Below are positions 7,567 through 15,374 of a stretch of 64,000 nucleotides of DNA, in pieces (within the stretch, counting starts at the first letter, position 1; every line of letters begins with the position of its first letter). This stretch comes from Blastochloris sulfoviridis (lineage in GTDB: Bacteria > Pseudomonadota > Alphaproteobacteria > Rhizobiales > Xanthobacteraceae). Made by a program: the position numbers and the translations under genes. The stretch covers positions 1 through 64,000 of the forward strand of contig NZ_VWPL01000009.1 of the NCBI RefSeq assembly GCF_008630065.1, in the 5' to 3' direction. Under the pieces are notes generated by a model. It ran no database searches. It saw nothing but the letters and a program-made list of their open reading frames with translations, and was not told where the DNA came from.

Positions 7567-8355
7567 ATGAGTATACCTAATTACCATCGCAGTCTCTTTC
7601 CCCGCTATGCCCAGGTTGCTGCCGATCTTCGCCGCCGCATCGAAGCCGGCGAATGGAGGTTCGGGGACCGGCTTCCGCCGCTGGAGGCGTTCGAGGACGA
7701 TTTCGGCGTTGCCCGGGTGACGATCCGCCAGGCCATGGAGATCCTCGAGAAGGAGGGCCTGGTGCGGCGAGTGCAGGGAAAGGGAACATTTGTTCTTAAA
7801 AAGACTGACGACAAGCGGTGGCTGGTCATGGACCTGCACCTCGACGGGCTGATGCGCTTCGCCTTTACGGTGACGTCGCGGCTGACCGCCGAGCCGGCGG
7901 AGGCCGGGCTGCCGCCCCTGCGGCAGGACGAGGGCACGCCGGCGCCAGCCTATGTGAAGATCGAGAACATGCAGTTTCGCGACACCCTGCCGTTCGCGGT
8001 GTCGCGCCTGTGGGTGGCCAGCGATCTGTTCGAGGCGGCGCCCGACCGTTTCCGCAAGGAGACGGTGATCGTCGTGGTCTATTCGCTGCTCGGCGAGCGC
8101 ATCGCGCGGGCGCGCCAGACCTTCACCGTCGATTCGGCCAGCAACCACATCGCCAAGCTGCTGAAGGTCGGCATCGGCTTTCCCACCGCGGAGTCGCGGA
8201 TCATGATCGTCGACGACGCCGGCCGGCTGGCCTATCTCGGCCTGAGCTCGATCCGCGGCGACTGCGTGCACTTCGAGGCCGACCTCACCCGCGGCCGGCA
8301 GGTCCGCGAACGCCAGCCGGACGGGGGCAAGGACGGCTCAGGCAAGGACGGCTGA
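7567..8355 (+). CDS. GntR-family transcriptional regulator with UTRA domain (HutC subfamily)
   Basis: 262 residues from the ATG at 7567; an in-frame GTG lies four codons earlier. The N-terminal winged helix (about residues 10-75) has the GntR pattern: YAQVAADLRRRIEAGEW, RLPPLEAFEDDFGVARVTIR and GLVRRVQGKGTFV. The C-terminal ~160 residues fit a UTRA ligand-binding domain: acidic and aromatic clusters, SRLWVASDLFE, and a central segment ending SSIRGDCVHFEADL. UTRA regulators sense small metabolites such as urocanate or sugars. No catabolic operon adjoins it, so the ligand is unknown. The last residues are a GKDG-type duplication. The gene is divergent from the XRE regulator across an AT-rich gap. 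Confidence 0.85.
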   Translation: MSIPNYHRSLFPRYAQVAADLRRRIEAGEWRFGDRLPPLEAFEDDFGVARVTIRQAMEILEKEGLVRRVQGKGTFVLKKTDDKRWLVMDLHLDGLMRFAFTVTSRLTAEPAEAGLPPLRQDEGTPAPAYVKIENMQFRDTLPFAVSRLWVASDLFEAAPDRFRKETVIVVVYSLLGERIARARQTFTVDSASNHIAKLLKVGIGFPTAESRIMIVDDAGRLAYLGLSSIRGDCVHFEADLTRGRQVRERQPDGGKDGSGKDG

Positions 8356-8398
8356 CGCCCGGGGGCCGCGCCGGCGTCCGGGGCAGGCACGGCCTCGC

Positions 8399-8450
8399 TG
8401 GCCGAACCTGCTCCGTGGCCGAGCCTGCTCCGTGGCCGAGCCTGTTCATA
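8399..8450. repeat. 17-bp tandem repeat (gctccgtggccgagcct)
   Basis: The unit gctccgtggccgagcct occurs twice exactly, with a partial diverged copy before it and the start of another after it. It lies between the GntR gene and a family B repeat. Confidence 0.7.
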
Positions 8451-8500
8451 CGGTTTCCGTTTGATCCCATCAGAACAACCGCTGGCCGGGAGCCGCGCTC

Positions 8501-8656
8501 TTTCCCTCTCCCCTTGCGGGAGAGGGTGCCGAGCGATCGTGAGATCGCGAGGCGGGTGAGGGGTGAATTCTCAAGTGCGCGCGTACTTACCCCTCACCCG
8601 GCGCGACCTCGCTGACGCTCGGTCTCGCCACCCTCTCCCGCAAGGGGAGAGGGAAG
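8501..8656. repeat. Dispersed palindromic repeat, family B, copy 1
   Basis: Outer arms tttccctctccccttgcggg and cccgcaaggggagagggaa are exact inverted copies. Inside them gcgggtgaggggt pairs with acccctcacccggc around a short unique centre. The same ~155-bp structure recurs at 11307, 20913 and 24138. On transcription it would form one long hairpin. No gene is seen between 8356 and 8689. Confidence 0.88.
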
Positions 8657-8689
8657 GAAGAAGCCGAACCAATCAGCCGGAGAACCGTA

Positions 8690-10720
8690 TCAATGGCCGA
8701 ACTTGGCCTTCAGGCCGGCATAGATCACCCGCCCGGGCGCGACATAGGAATAGACTTGCTCGTAGTGCTCGTCGAACAGGTTGTTGCCGCGCAGATAGAT
8801 CGTGGTGTTCGGCGTCAGGTCGTAGGAGATCAGCCCGTTGACGACCGTGTAGGGGTCGAGCGTCACCCGCTCGGTGGCGAGGCCCCAGTAGGTATCGATT
8901 GTCGAGCTGTTGTACATCACCGCCACCGTGGCGCGACCGCGGCCGTCGGCGAACTTGACCGTGGCGCGGCCGGAAGCGGCGCTTTGGGGAACCCGCTGCG
9001 CCTCCATCACCGCCAGGAAGTTGGTGTCGTAGGCGTCGGCGTCCGTGTAGGTGTAGGTGCCCTCCAGCGACAGCCAAGACAGCAGGTCGGCGCTCAGCGT
9101 CACCTCGACGCCCTGGCGGCTGGTTTCCGCCGGCGAGTTGACCACGGTCTTCAGGCCGCCGGTGAGGTTCTTGGTCACGATTTCGTCGGTGAGGTTCACC
9201 CAGAAATAGGTGACATCGGCGGTCAGCCGGCCCTCGATCAGGGTCTGCTCGACGCCGACGTCCCAGCCGGTCGACTTCTCGGGGCTGAGGTCGGGATTGC
9301 CGACGAAGGTGCCGGGAATGCTGCCGAACTGCTGCACGAATGTCGGCGCGGTGACGCCGGTGCCGACGCTGGTGTGGAGGCGCGTGGTGGCGGCGAGCTT
9401 CTGCGAGGCGGTCAGGCGCCAGGTGTCGGCGTCCTTGAACGCTTCGAAATCGTCATGGCGCGCTGCCGCCGAGATGGACAGGCCGAACGGCAGGTCAAGC
9501 AGATACTCGCTGAACAGCCCGGTCTGCGTGCGCGAATAGCCGGTGGCCCAGCTCGGGTCCATGAACGGACCGGCCTGCCGGTATTCCTCATCCTGGTAGT
9601 CGGCGCCGAGCGCCAGCGTGTGATGGGCGCCGCCCAGCCACGGCGTGTCGAACTTCAGGGCGCCCTTGGTGTTCGCCGTGGTGCGCCGGCCGCCGTAGGA
9701 ATAGTTGCCATAGTCCTCCGAACGCGAAAACAGGTTGTGCTCGAAGGAGTTGGCACTGAAAGTCTGGGTATAGTGACCGTCCCACAGCGTCAGTGTGCCA
9801 ACCGCGCCGGCCGAAAGATTATCGTAGGCCGAGGTGTCGGTCTTATCGACCAGGAGGCCGTAGGTCACCGGGTTGACCGGCACCGGCATGAAGAACGGCG
9901 GCGGATAGGTCGCGGCGTAGTCGCTGTTGTCGATGCGGGTCCAGCGGTCCATCCAGCGGACCGAGCCTTCCAGGTTGAAATACTCGTTGAAATCGATCCC
10001 CGCCTTGCCGGACACGACGGTCGCGTGGTCGCCGTCGGTTTCCGAGCCGAACCGCGAGGTGTTGAAGCCGCGCGTCGAGTCGTTCGAAAACGAGAACGCG
10101 CCATAGACCGGGCCGACCGCGCCGCGCACCGACGCCGATCCGCCACCCGAGTTGTGGGTTCCAATCTCGGCCCGGGCGTTGACCTCCGGCTTGGCGAGGC
10201 CGCGGCCGCTCCTGGTGATCACCGAGATCACGCCGGCCTGGGCGTCGGCGCCCCACACGCCGGACTGCGGACCGCGCAGCACCTCGATGCGTTCGACGTC
10301 GTCGACCAGGAAGCCGGCGAAATCGAACATGTTGTTGTCGACGCCGTTCACCTGCACCCCGTCGACCATGACCATCAGTTGGGTGGGCTTCAGGCCGCGC
10401 ATGCGCACTTCGGTCAGACCGCCGCGCGGACCAGAGGTGTTGACGGCAACGCCCGCCACTTGGCGCAGCGCATCCGGCAACAGGATGATGCCGTTGGCGC
10501 GCAACTCGTCGCCGCTGATCACGGTGACCGCCGAGCCGACCTTGTCCGCGGCCACCGGCACCTGGTTGGCGGTGATGACGACTTCGGGAAGCGACTGCTC
10601 GGATTGGGTGGCAGGCGGCTGGCCGGCGGCCGACTGGGCAAGGGCCGGCAGCGCCGAAAGCGGGATCAGCGATGTCGAGAGCAGCAGGCCCTTGAGGGCC
10701 GAGCGGGCAATAGCCGCCAT
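8690..10720 (-). CDS. btuB: TonB-dependent outer-membrane receptor, probably for cobalamin (BtuB-like)
   Basis: 676 residues. A signal peptide covers about residues 1-28 (ending ALAQS). A TonB-box-like LPEVVITA comes next, then a plug domain (about 45-165) with RMRGLKPTQLMVMVDGVQVN and VERIEVLRGPQSGVWGADA. The rest is a 22-strand-type barrel ending in an aromatic-rich strand with KFGH at the C-terminus. The RGNNLFDEHYEQV motif near the end is typical of BtuB and siderophore receptors. Substrate is inferred from the cobalamin riboswitch directly upstream, which is strong evidence for B12 or a corrinoid. No btuC, btuD or btuF follows. The TGA is immediately followed by a remnant of the family A repeat. 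Confidence 0.9.
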   Translation of the reverse strand: MAAIARSALKGLLLSTSLIPLSALPALAQSAAGQPPATQSEQSLPEVVITANQVPVAADKVGSAVTVISGDELRANGIILLPDALRQVAGVAVNTSGPRGGLTEVRMRGLKPTQLMVMVDGVQVNGVDNNMFDFAGFLVDDVERIEVLRGPQSGVWGADAQAGVISVITRSGRGLAKPEVNARAEIGTHNSGGGSASVRGAVGPVYGAFSFSNDSTRGFNTSRFGSETDGDHATVVSGKAGIDFNEYFNLEGSVRWMDRWTRIDNSDYAATYPPPFFMPVPVNPVTYGLLVDKTDTSAYDNLSAGAVGTLTLWDGHYTQTFSANSFEHNLFSRSEDYGNYSYGGRRTTANTKGALKFDTPWLGGAHHTLALGADYQDEEYRQAGPFMDPSWATGYSRTQTGLFSEYLLDLPFGLSISAAARHDDFEAFKDADTWRLTASQKLAATTRLHTSVGTGVTAPTFVQQFGSIPGTFVGNPDLSPEKSTGWDVGVEQTLIEGRLTADVTYFWVNLTDEIVTKNLTGGLKTVVNSPAETSRQGVEVTLSADLLSWLSLEGTYTYTDADAYDTNFLAVMEAQRVPQSAASGRATVKFADGRGRATVAVMYNSSTIDTYWGLATERVTLDPYTVVNGLISYDLTPNTTIYLRGNNLFDEHYEQVYSYVAPGRVIYAGLKAKFGH

Positions 10721-10888
10721 GACGTGTCTCCGGGTGTCAAAGAAACGACAGGAGTCACGGCGGCTCGGGCTTGCACCCGGCGCAGGCGTTCAGCAAGGCT
10801 TGACGAGTGGCGCACGGCCGGCCTCCGCGACGGTTTCACTGTCACCGTGCGGAGAGACCGCTCCGGCCGCGCGCCCCGCACGCCGGAA

Positions 10889-11080
10889 GGTGACTTGCGC
10901 AGGTCGGTCTCCTGGCTTGCGGGTCGTCGCCCGTCGCCGCCTTCCCAGGGTTGTTTCCCCAGTGGCTCTCGGCGATGGGCTCTCCGCTCACAGTTGCGGG
11001 GGCAGCCTCGGATTCAGGCGGGGCGCACGCACCCCTTCCTCACCGTGTTCCCTGGGCCGGACGTCGTCCGGCCCACCTGC
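10889..11080 (-). ncRNA. Cobalamin (AdoCbl) riboswitch
   Basis: On the minus strand, 170-360 bases ahead of the receptor gene, the conserved cobalamin-riboswitch blocks occur in order: agggaacacggtgaggaa, ccgaggctgcccccgcaact, gagagccactgggg, ccctgggaaggcg, and the B12-box-like gcaagccaggagaccgacct. It is expected to repress the receptor when cobalamin is plentiful. Boundaries are approximate to about 20 bases. Confidence 0.92.
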
Positions 11081-11550
11081 ACGCCGGCTATTCACAGGTT
11101 GGTTATCGAAAAGTCAAGCACGGCCCGGCGGCCCGCGTCCGGCCGGCCGAATGCTGTGGCATTGATGCAAATGGCACCGATGGATTTCAATCTTATGCCA
11201 CCAGGGTGGGCCATCCTCCTTGCAGGGCGCGGGTGGCCTGGGTAGGCGGGGGTCTTCCGGCGAACTCCGCCTGACGCGAGTTCCACGTGATGGGCTCGGC
11301 TTCTTTCTTCCCTCTCCCCTTGCGGGAGAGGGTGGCGAGACCGAGCGTTAGCGAGGTTGAGCCGGGTGAGGGGTGCATGCGGGCGAACGTCTGAGTATTT
11401 ACCCCTCACCCGCCTCGCGATCTGATGATCGCTCGGCACCCTCTCCCGCAAGGGGAGAGGGAAGGGCCGCGCGGACCACGGGAGACCGTTTCACGCGACG
11501 GTCTTCCAGGCAGCCGACAGCGGTTTGCCGACAAATTGGGGTCTTGAGAG
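11081..11550. other. Gene-free interval carrying family B repeat copy 2
   Basis: No gene is supported in this interval. Positions 11307-11464 are a full family B palindrome, with outer arms cttccctctccccttgcggg and cccgcaaggggagagggaag. About 85 bases separate its end from rfbC. Confidence 0.8.
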
Positions 11551-12108
11551 ATGCAGGTCGTCGAGACGTCCATTCCGGGCGTATTGATCATCGAGCCGAA
11601 GGTGTTCGGCGATGCGCGCGGCTTCTTCATGGAGACGTTCCAGGCCGCGCGCTATGCCGAGGCCGGCCTCAAGCGGCCGTTCGTGCAGGACAATCTGTCC
11701 CGCTCCGCCTTCGGCGTGCTGCGCGGCCTGCACATCCAGAACCCGAATTCGCAGGGCAAGCTGGTGACGGTGCTGCGCGGGCGGGTGCTCGACGTGGCGC
11801 TCGACGTCCGCCGCGGCAGCCCCACCTTCGGCCGGCACGTGGCGGTGGAGCTGAGCGAGGACAATCGCCGGCAGTTCTGGGTGCCGCGCGGCTTCGCGCA
11901 CGGCTTCGCCGTGCTGTCGGAGAGCGCCGACTTCTTCTACAAGTGCGACGATGTCTACAGCCCCGCCGACGAGTTCGTGGTGCGCTGGAACGACCCGGCG
12001 CTGGGCATCGACTGGGGGATCGAGGCGCCGAAGCTGTCGGCGCGCGATGCCGACGCAGCCCTCCTGGCCGATCTCGGCGACCGCCTGCCGGTCTATGGCG
12101 AGGTCTGA
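11551..12108 (+). CDS. rfbC: dTDP-4-dehydrorhamnose 3,5-epimerase RfbC (RmlC)
   Basis: 185 residues, standard length. It is a cupin-fold epimerase converting dTDP-4-keto-6-deoxyglucose to dTDP-4-keto-L-rhamnose. Visible family features are DARGFFMETF, the RGLHIQ motif with catalytic His61 (family consensus HYQ, here HIQ), VLRGRVLDVALDVR, the VPRGFAHGF block, and the Tyr of YKCDDVYSPADE. The start ATG is preceded by a short purine-rich stretch after a gap holding a family B repeat. It overlaps rfbD by one base (TGATG), so the two are an operon. rfbA and rfbB, needed for dTDP-rhamnose, are not in the window and must lie elsewhere. Confidence 0.95.
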   Translation: MQVVETSIPGVLIIEPKVFGDARGFFMETFQAARYAEAGLKRPFVQDNLSRSAFGVLRGLHIQNPNSQGKLVTVLRGRVLDVALDVRRGSPTFGRHVAVELSEDNRRQFWVPRGFAHGFAVLSESADFFYKCDDVYSPADEFVVRWNDPALGIDWGIEAPKLSARDADAALLADLGDRLPVYGEV

Positions 12109-13010
12109 TGCGCATCCTGCTCACCGGCATTTCCGGACAGGTCGGCGCGGCGCTCTTGCCCGTGCTCGGCCGCCTCGGCACCGTGGTGGCGGCGGATCGC
12201 GCCCGGCTCGATCTCGCTCGGCCGCAGGCGATCGCGGCCGCGCTCGATGCGCTGTCGCCCGATCTCATCGTCAATCCGGCGGCCTATACGGCGGTCGACC
12301 GCGCCGAGGACGAGCGCGACCTCGCCTTCCGCGTCAATGCCGAGGCGCCCGGCGCGATGGCGCGCTGGGCGGCCGCGCGCGGCGTGCCGCTCGTCCAGTT
12401 CTCGACCGACTACGTCTATGACGGCGGCGGCACGCAGCCGTGGCGCGAGGACGACTCGACCGGGCCGCTCTGCGTCTATGGCGCGAGCAAGCTTGCCGGC
12501 GAAGCGGCGGTGCGGGCGGCCGGCGGGCCGCATCTGGTGGTGCGGACGTCGTGGGTCTATGCGGCGAGCGGCGCCAACTTCCTGCGCACCATGGCGCGGC
12601 TGGCGCGCGAGCGCAGCGAGCTGCGCGTCGTCGCCGACCAGATCGGCGCGCCGACCTCGGCCGCATTGATCTCCGATGCGCTGGTTAAGGTGCTGGCATC
12701 GGCGCAAGACGACATCGCCGGGCGCTTCGCCGCCGCCTCGGGGCTCGTCCATCTCGCCGCCAGCGGCGAGACGAGCTGGCACGGCTTTGCCGCGGCCATC
12801 GTCGCCGGCCTGCGGGCGCGCGGCGTGCCGCTCAAGGTCGAGGCGGTGACGGCGATCGCCACCGCCGACTATCCGACCAAGGCGCACCGCCCGGCCAATT
12901 CGCGGCTCGATCTCGGCCGGCTCAGCACCGTGTTCGGCGTCACCACGCCGGACTGGGAGGCGGCGCTGCAGCCGGAGCTCGATCGCCTCGCCGCCGAACT
13001 GCGCGGGTAG
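12108..13010 (+). CDS. rfbD: dTDP-4-dehydrorhamnose reductase RfbD (RmlD)
   Basis: 300 residues. It is an extended SDR that uses NAD(P)H to make dTDP-L-rhamnose from the RfbC product. The N-terminal Rossmann motif is LLTGISGQVGAAL. NPAAYTAVDRAEDE follows, then STDYVYDG and the catalytic YGASK (Tyr-Lys pair at about residue 125), and RTSWVYAASGANF. It overlaps the rfbC stop by one base, implying translational coupling. It is followed within 6 bases, convergently, by the glycosyltransferase genes on the other strand. Those genes may add the rhamnose made here to a surface glycan, which is inference from proximity. Confidence 0.95.
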   Translation: MRILLTGISGQVGAALLPVLGRLGTVVAADRARLDLARPQAIAAALDALSPDLIVNPAAYTAVDRAEDERDLAFRVNAEAPGAMARWAAARGVPLVQFSTDYVYDGGGTQPWREDDSTGPLCVYGASKLAGEAAVRAAGGPHLVVRTSWVYAASGANFLRTMARLARERSELRVVADQIGAPTSAALISDALVKVLASAQDDIAGRFAAASGLVHLAASGETSWHGFAAAIVAGLRARGVPLKVEAVTAIATADYPTKAHRPANSRLDLGRLSTVFGVTTPDWEAALQPELDRLAAELRG

Positions 13011-13016
13011 AGGACG

Positions 13017-15374
13017 TCACCATCCCGGCGGGACGGCGACCGGTGGCGGCGAAAAATTGAGGCGTGGGGCGAAGCTGCGCGGCGGCCACGCCAGCGCCGA
13101 GAACGGCGTTCCGTCGAGCCCGAGCAGCGGGCTGTAGCAGGGATCGGCGACAAGCGCCTCGCCCCAGCGGGCCCGCAAGGCGCGCTGCTCGCGCGCGTGC
13201 TGCGGCGCGAGCACGGATCCCGGCGTGGTGTCGCGTCCTTCCGTCCGGTGATCGATCAGCCGCGCCCGCGGCGTCAGCACGATACGGCCGCCTTGGGCGC
13301 GCAGCTTCAGGCAATAGTCGACCGTGGGGTAGACGCGGGGAAAGCGGCTCTCGTCCATGCCGCCCACCGCCTCGAACGCGGCGCGCCGGGTGAGGAGGCA
13401 GGATGCGGAGAGGGCGCTCACCTCGTGCGCCACCTTCAGCAGATCGCCATAGCCGGCATCGGTGCCGAGCTGGCCGCGGAAGGCATCGGCGACATCGAAG
13501 CCGGGGCCGAGCACGCAGCCGGCATGCCGCACGAGGCCGCCGGGGCTGAGCAGCAGCGGCCCCACCGCGGCGATGCCGGGGTCGGCCATGCGGCGCAGCA
13601 TCTCGTCGAGCCAGCGGTCGTCGGCGGCCTCGACGGCATCATCGGCGACGCACAGGAACTCGGTCTTGGTCGTGGCTGCGGCGCGGTTGACGAGGTGCGC
13701 CCAACCGAACGGGCCGGGCACGCGCAGCACATGCGCGCCTTCGCCCTCAAGCTCCGCCAGCAGCGACAGGGTTTCGGTATCGGTCGAGTCGTTGTCGACG
13801 ATGATGAGATCGCCGCCCACCGCGTCGAGCCCGGCACGCAGGCTCAAGGCTGCGCGGCGCAGCATCCGGCCGCGGTTGCGGGACGGCACCGCCAGCGTGA
13901 CGCGGCCCTCGGGGCGGGCGCGCCGCACGGCCACCGCCGGCAGCAGCACGCCATGGGCGCGCTGCACCTGGGCATCGATGCCCTGCGCCTCCAGGTGCGC
14001 CTTCGTTGCCGCCGCCAGCAGCGGCTCGGCGGTGTGCCGCGCGATCTGCGGCACTTCGCCGAGGCTGCCGGGGATGTGGACGGTCTTCGCGCTGTCGCCG
14101 TTCTGACCGGCGGCGAACAGCGCCAGCGCGTAGAGGTTCGCAGCGCCGGCCTCCAGCGCATCGAGCGCGACGTCGCGATGCAGCGCGAAGAGATGCGCGC
14201 CATAGCCTTGTTCGAGCAGGCGCTCATTGTCGAACGCCGGCAGCACGACCGGCCACGGCCGGCCGTCGTCATCGGCGAGGTCGAAATCGCCATAGGCGGC
14301 GTCGGCATCGGGAAAGGCGGCGAAGGCGTCGGCGATGCGCGCCAATGCGAAATCGTCGAGCCGGGTGCCGGCGAGGCAGAACAGCACCAGCTCGCTGTCG
14401 GCGGCATCGTCGGCGAGGAGATCGTGCACCAGCGCCGGGTCGAACTGCGCCTGCGCCTCGGCCGCCGGCATGGCGGCGGCGACCCAGGCGGCATGGCGCT
14501 GGCGCTCCAGGCTCGCCTGCGTCTTCTCGGCATCGCCGGGGCCGACCATCACCACCGCGATCTCGACATCGATGGCGCAGGGCTCCGGCGGCGAAAAGCG
14601 CGTGCGCCAGTCGGCAAGGCCGGCCATCGGCCAGGAGGCGGGCATCAGCCGGTCGAACATCTCGCCGCGCAGACGTTCGGAGTCGAGATCGCCGAGCGCT
14701 TCAAGCGTGCGCGCCAGACCGTCGGCGAAGGCGACGAAGGCGGCCGGGCTGCCCTCCAGCGTCGTGCCGTTCTCGTGGACGGCCGTGACGCGGCGAACCC
14801 GGCCATCGGCGAAGCGCGCCGGCAGGTGCACGTCGAATGTGCGGGTGAGGCGGGCGTCGTCCGGATCGGCGCCGGACTCGCCCCAGCCGGTGGCCGCCAC
14901 GCGGTCGATGCGCTCGCCATTGACGAGGATGTCGACGCACACGCCATCGGCCTCGCCGGCCACCCAGCCCTGGAAACGCAGGCCGCCGGCCCAGCGGATC
15001 TGGCCGGCGCCGCGCGGCGCGCTGTCGTTGGCGGCGGGTGCGGCGTCGAGCGCGATCGGTGCGCCGACCGGCGCGCCGGTGTTGGCGATGCGCGCCTCGA
15101 CCATTCCGGCGGTGGCCAGCACCTCGCGGTCGAGGTCGAGGGCGAAGCCGCAGCAGCCGTCGCCGAGGCCGCGCGCCGCGAGGTGCGGCACGAACCGGTC
15201 GGCGCGCAGCGTCGCAAAGCCCACGCCGTCGACGAGGATGTCGAGCACCAGCCGGCGCGCCGGATCGGCGGGGTCGAAGGCGTGGCCGGCAAACGTCGCC
15301 GCGCCGTCGCGGACGAAGGCGGTGTCGAAGCCGGCCGGTTGTTCGGTCGGGGGGCGGCGTCGCCGCGCGGTCAT
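13017..15374 (-). CDS. Large glycosyltransferase, family 2 domain at the C-terminus
   Basis: 785 residues from the ATG at 15374, which overlaps the upstream gene's stop in an ATGA junction. That overlap is why I reject a longer start. The C-terminal third (about residues 490-740) is a GT-A fold GT2: TLAVPSRNRGRMLRRAALS, GGDLIIVDNDSTD, an ADDAVEAADDRW metal-site region, and GGMDESRFPRVYPTVDYCLK. The N-terminal ~480 residues are beta-rich with repeated DILVDG/DILVNGE segments (two related modules near residues 45 and 155), then a region resembling a second, degenerate GT2 core. Such multi-module proteins build repeat units of O-antigen or exopolysaccharide. Acceptor and donor are unknown. Confidence 0.78.
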   Translation of the reverse strand: MTARRRRPPTEQPAGFDTAFVRDGAATFAGHAFDPADPARRLVLDILVDGVGFATLRADRFVPHLAARGLGDGCCGFALDLDREVLATAGMVEARIANTGAPVGAPIALDAAPAANDSAPRGAGQIRWAGGLRFQGWVAGEADGVCVDILVNGERIDRVAATGWGESGADPDDARLTRTFDVHLPARFADGRVRRVTAVHENGTTLEGSPAAFVAFADGLARTLEALGDLDSERLRGEMFDRLMPASWPMAGLADWRTRFSPPEPCAIDVEIAVVMVGPGDAEKTQASLERQRHAAWVAAAMPAAEAQAQFDPALVHDLLADDAADSELVLFCLAGTRLDDFALARIADAFAAFPDADAAYGDFDLADDDGRPWPVVLPAFDNERLLEQGYGAHLFALHRDVALDALEAGAANLYALALFAAGQNGDSAKTVHIPGSLGEVPQIARHTAEPLLAAATKAHLEAQGIDAQVQRAHGVLLPAVAVRRARPEGRVTLAVPSRNRGRMLRRAALSLRAGLDAVGGDLIIVDNDSTDTETLSLLAELEGEGAHVLRVPGPFGWAHLVNRAAATTKTEFLCVADDAVEAADDRWLDEMLRRMADPGIAAVGPLLLSPGGLVRHAGCVLGPGFDVADAFRGQLGTDAGYGDLLKVAHEVSALSASCLLTRRAAFEAVGGMDESRFPRVYPTVDYCLKLRAQGGRIVLTPRARLIDHRTEGRDTTPGSVLAPQHAREQRALRARWGEALVADPCYSPLLGLDGTPFSALAWPPRSFAPRLNFSPPPVAVPPGW

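Noticed and set aside
8693-11245. An 850-codon plus-strand open frame running the length of the TonB receptor gene
   Set aside because: It is antisense to a receptor with full family motifs and runs on through the riboswitch. Long antisense frames are expected at this GC content, and the translation shows no domain.
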